From Devosia geojensis (GTDB lineage: Bacteria; Pseudomonadota; Alphaproteobacteria; Rhizobiales; Devosiaceae), in assembly GCF_000969415.1 (NCBI RefSeq), contig NZ_JZEX01000088.1, forward strand, positions 54,789 through 118,788: a stretch of DNA of 64,000 bases, read 5' to 3'. Under the pieces are notes generated by a model. The model was not told where the DNA came from and made no database searches. It saw only the letters and a program-made list of their open reading frames with translations. Positions 61,818 to 64,000 of this stretch are shown piece by piece. The first letter of the stretch is position 1. Each line of letters begins with the position of its first letter. The position numbers and the translations under genes are program-made.

Positions 61818-63787
61818 TGCGCCGGCTCCGGCTGGGCGGCGTGCCTGCGGGCCGGAGCGCCCACGCGCATGCGCCGGTCGGTCAGCGAGACGACGCCGGC
61901 GAGCGCCATCAGGATCGTGCCGATCCAGATCAGCGTCACATAGGGCTTGAACCAGGCGCGCACGACATGGGTGTCCGCCAGCGGCTCGCCCAATTGCAGG
62001 TAGAGCTGGGAGAAGCCGTAGGTCTCGATGGCGGCCTCGGTGGTCGGCGTGCCGCTGGCCACGTAGATGCGCCGCTCGGGGGTCAACGTGCGGGTCGAGC
62101 CGTTCTCCTCGGAGACACGGAAGACACCCTGCTCGGCCATGTAGTTGGGTCCGGGCACCTCCTCGAAGCTCTCGAAGGCGATGGTGTAGCCGGCGAGCCG
62201 CGTGGTCTCGCCGGGATTGAGGGTGGTGACGAGCTCGCTCTCCCAGGCGGTGGTGGCGACGATGCCGAGGACGGTGACGCCGAGCCCGAAATGGCCGAGC
62301 GCCGTCGACCAGGCCGAGCGCGGCAGGCCGACGAGCCGCCGCCAGCGCTCGCGCAGCGGCAGGCGTCCGATGCGGCCGCGTTCGACGAGCTCGGCCAGCG
62401 CTCCGAAGGCGACCCAGAAGCCGAGCAGCAGGCCGATCGGGGCCATCGAGATCGAAACGCCCCCAAGCGCCGAGATGAGGATGGCAAGGAAGATCGCCAG
62501 CGCCGCCGCCGCCATCAGCCGCTGGGCGGCCGCGACCACGTCAGCCCGCTTCCAGGCGAGCAGCGGTCCGAACGGCAGGACGACGAGGAGCGGCGCCATC
62601 AGGATCGAGAACGTCAGGTCGAAGAACGGCGCGCCGACGGAGATGGTCATGCCGGCCAGCGCGTCGAGCAGCAGCGGGTAGAGCGTGCCGACCAGCACCG
62701 CGCCGGTCGCGGTCGCGAGGAAGAGGTTGTTGAGGATCAGCGCCCCTTCCCGGCTGACCGGCGAGAAGAGCCCCCCTGCCCGCAGCGCCGAGGCGCGCAG
62801 CGCAAAGAGCGCGAAGGCGCCGCCGATGAGTACGGCAAGGATCGAGAGGATGACGAGCCCGCGCGTCGGATCGCTGGCGAAGGTGTGGACGGAGGTCAGG
62901 ATGCCCGAGCGCACCATGAAGGTACCGAGCAGCGACAACGAGAAGGTGATGATGGACAGGAAGATCGTCCAGATCTTCAGCGCGTTGCGCTTTTCCATGA
63001 CGATGGCCGAGTGGAGAAGCGCGGTGCCGGCGAGCCACGGCATGAAGCTTGCGTTCTCGACCGGGTCCCAGAACCACCAGCCGCCCCAGCCGAGCTCGTA
63101 GTAGGCCCAGTAGGAGCCCATGGCGATGCCGAGAGTGAGGAAGAGCCAGGCGAGCATCGTCCACGGCCGCACCCAGCGCGCCCAGGCCGCGTCGATCTTT
63201 CCCGAGATCAGCGCGGCGACGGCGAACGAGAAGCAGACGGAAAACCCGACATATCCGGCATAGAGGAGCGGCGGATGGATGGCGAGGCCGACATCCTGCA
63301 GGATCGGATTGAGGTCCGTGCCCTCGAGGGGGGCCGGAATCATGCGTTCGAACGGGTTGGAGGTGAAGATGGTGAACCCCGCGAACGCGGCCGTCAGCAG
63401 GCTTTGCGTTGCGAGCACGAGCGAAAGCAGCGGACGCGGCAGCCCACGCCCGAAGAGCGCGACGAGCGCCCCGAAGGCGACGAGGATCAGCACCCAGAGC
63501 ACCATCGAGCCCTCGTGATTGCCCCACACCCCGGAGATCTTGAAGATCAGCGGCTTCAACGAATGCGAGTTGTTGACCGCCAGCGCCAGCGAGAAATCGG
63601 AAACGACGAACGCCTGGATCAGCGCGGCGAACGCCGCCGCGACCAGCAGGCATTGCAGCACCGCTCCCTGCTGGAGGAACAGCGCCACCCGATCGCCCCT
63701 CCGCCAGAAGATATAGCCGCCCACCGCCGAGACGACGGAAATGGCGAAGGCCAGGATGAAGGCGAAATGCCCGAGCTCTATTTCCAT
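61814..63787 (-). CDS. ccmF: Heme lyase CcmF (CycK)
   Basis: 657-aa polytopic membrane protein of the normal family length. [22 protein letters not shown] heme-handling motif (WWD) near residue 225-240, conserved periplasmic-loop histidines such as that in [11 protein letters not shown] near residue 90, and about 14-15 helices. It attaches heme to apocytochrome c with CcmH. A CcmE gene would be expected directly upstream in rhizobia and lies beyond the window edge or elsewhere, as 63788-64000 is non-coding. Confidence 0.95.
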   Translation of the reverse strand: MEIELGHFAFILAFAISVVSAVGGYIFWRRGDRVALFLQQGAVLQCLLVAAAFAALIQAFVVSDFSLALAVNNSHSLKPLIFKISGVWGNHEGSMVLWVLILVAFGALVALFGRGLPRPLLSLVLATQSLLTAAFAGFTIFTSNPFERMIPAPLEGTDLNPILQDVGLAIHPPLLYAGYVGFSVCFSFAVAALISGKIDAAWARWVRPWTMLAWLFLTLGIAMGSYWAYYELGWGGWWFWDPVENASFMPWLAGTALLHSAIVMEKRNALKIWTIFLSIITFSLSLLGTFMVRSGILTSVHTFASDPTRGLVILSILAVLIGGAFALFALRASALRAGGLFSPVSREGALILNNLFLATATGAVLVGTLYPLLLDALAGMTISVGAPFFDLTFSILMAPLLVVLPFGPLLAWKRADVVAAAQRLMAAAALAIFLAILISALGGVSISMAPIGLLLGFWVAFGALAELVERGRIGRLPLRERWRRLVGLPRSAWSTALGHFGLGVTVLGIVATTAWESELVTTLNPGETTRLAGYTIAFESFEEVPGPNYMAEQGVFRVSEENGSTRTLTPERRIYVASGTPTTEAAIETYGFSQLYLQLGEPLADTHVVRAWFKPYVTLIWIGTILMALAGVVSLTDRRMRVGAPARRHAAQPEPAQ

Positions 63788-63811
63788 GCCGGGCTCCGGT
63801 CACGGGGAAAC

Positions 63812-63927
63812 ACCCCCCTCCCAACCTCCCCCGCAAGGGGGGAGGTGTGGTTCCGTTCGTTGGGCGAGATCGCGCCACAAGCACAGTACGGCACCTCCCC
63901 CCTTGCGGGGGAGGATGGGAGGGGGGT
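63812..63927. repeat. Inverted 36-bp repeat pair upstream of ccmF
   Basis: Arms at 63812-63847 and 63892-63927 are inverted copies matching at 35 of 36 positions, each with a CCTCCCCC-GCAA-GGGGGGAGG hairpin. A third related unit (TCCCTCCCCCTTGAGGGGAGGGA) runs into the window edge near 63971-63994. Same broad family as 46109-46273. Confidence 0.75.
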
Positions 63928-64000
63928 AACGCCGGGCAGTGGCTGCATGTTGCCCCCCGCACGATGCGCTTCCCTCCCCCTTGAGGGGAGGGATTGAGGG

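Noticed and set aside
61808..63997. 729-codon plus-strand frame over ccmF
   Set aside because: Extremely charged, repeat-like composition; ccmF on the other strand has the WWD motif and a proper helix pattern.
1..64000. tRNA, rRNA or riboswitch genes
   Set aside because: I saw no cloverleaf, CCA-ending or conserved riboswitch core in the intergenic regions; a covariance-model scan (tRNAscan or Rfam) would settle this.

Overview
The window looks like a chromosome segment of a high-GC alphaproteobacterium of the order Hyphomicrobiales (Rhizobiales), perhaps close to Devosia or Pelagibacterium. The main reason is the block ccmF-ccmH-degP-feuP-feuQ-glnE at 53.4-63.8 kb, which matches the rhizobial cycKL-degP-feuPQ-glnE order known from Sinorhizobium. 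Abundant ABC uptake systems, FCD-type GntR regulators and palindromic intergenic repeats fit the same group. The genus assignment is inference. I see no rRNA, tRNA, CRISPR array, prophage or transposase.

Layout. (1) 0-7.3 kb: a peptide/nickel-class ABC importer, cut off by the window start, in one leftward operon with a DAO-type FAD oxidoreductase. A GntR/FCD regulator and a divergent class V aminotransferase follow, then (7.5-8.5 kb) a two-piece YdcZ/DUF606 transporter. (2) 8.5-21.8 kb: an accessory catabolic module around a second GntR/FCD regulator (17.1-17.8 kb). It holds a sugar-type ABC importer with a co-transcribed RraA-fold enzyme, a second RraA enzyme with a COG3618 amidohydrolase, a beta-hydroxyacid dehydrogenase and a YciI protein, and a rightward operon of class III CoA-transferase, crotonase and a DUF5060/DUF4038 glycosidase-like protein. 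Three promoters carry near-identical copies of a CTTGTATGCAAG site placed at the same distance from a -35-like hexamer, so these genes are probably one regulon. (3) 21.8-24.1 kb: a third RraA enzyme and an RpiB-family isomerase, divergent from a third FCD regulator across an ATTACC-GT-GGTAAT palindrome. (4) 24.2-33.6 kb: a rightward cluster of flavoprotein, HCCA-isomerase/GST-kappa-like protein, M19 dipeptidase-like protein without key metal ligands, polyamine-type ABC importer, carboxylesterase and LysR regulator. I cannot assign its substrate.

(5) 33.7-41.7 kb: FGGY sugar kinase, type II NADH dehydrogenase, EamA exporter, GH2 beta-mannosidase, isoprenylcysteine-methyltransferase-like protein, a 147-bp MITE-like element, and an ArsR-SRPBCC fusion that looks leaderless and autoregulated. 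(6) 41.7-48.1 kb: three tandem full-size ABC exporters separated by palindromic repeats. (7) 48.4-56.2 kb: aminopeptidase N, an orphan PAS histidine kinase and glnE. (8) 56.3-63.8 kb: the conserved envelope and cytochrome-c-maturation block, interrupted by a HigBA toxin-antitoxin pair, a cupin gene and a palindromic element between feuP and feuQ.

The two most promising undescribed systems are the GntR-controlled module of region 2, defined by a repeated operator, and the flavoprotein/M19/polyamine-type-ABC cluster of region 4.
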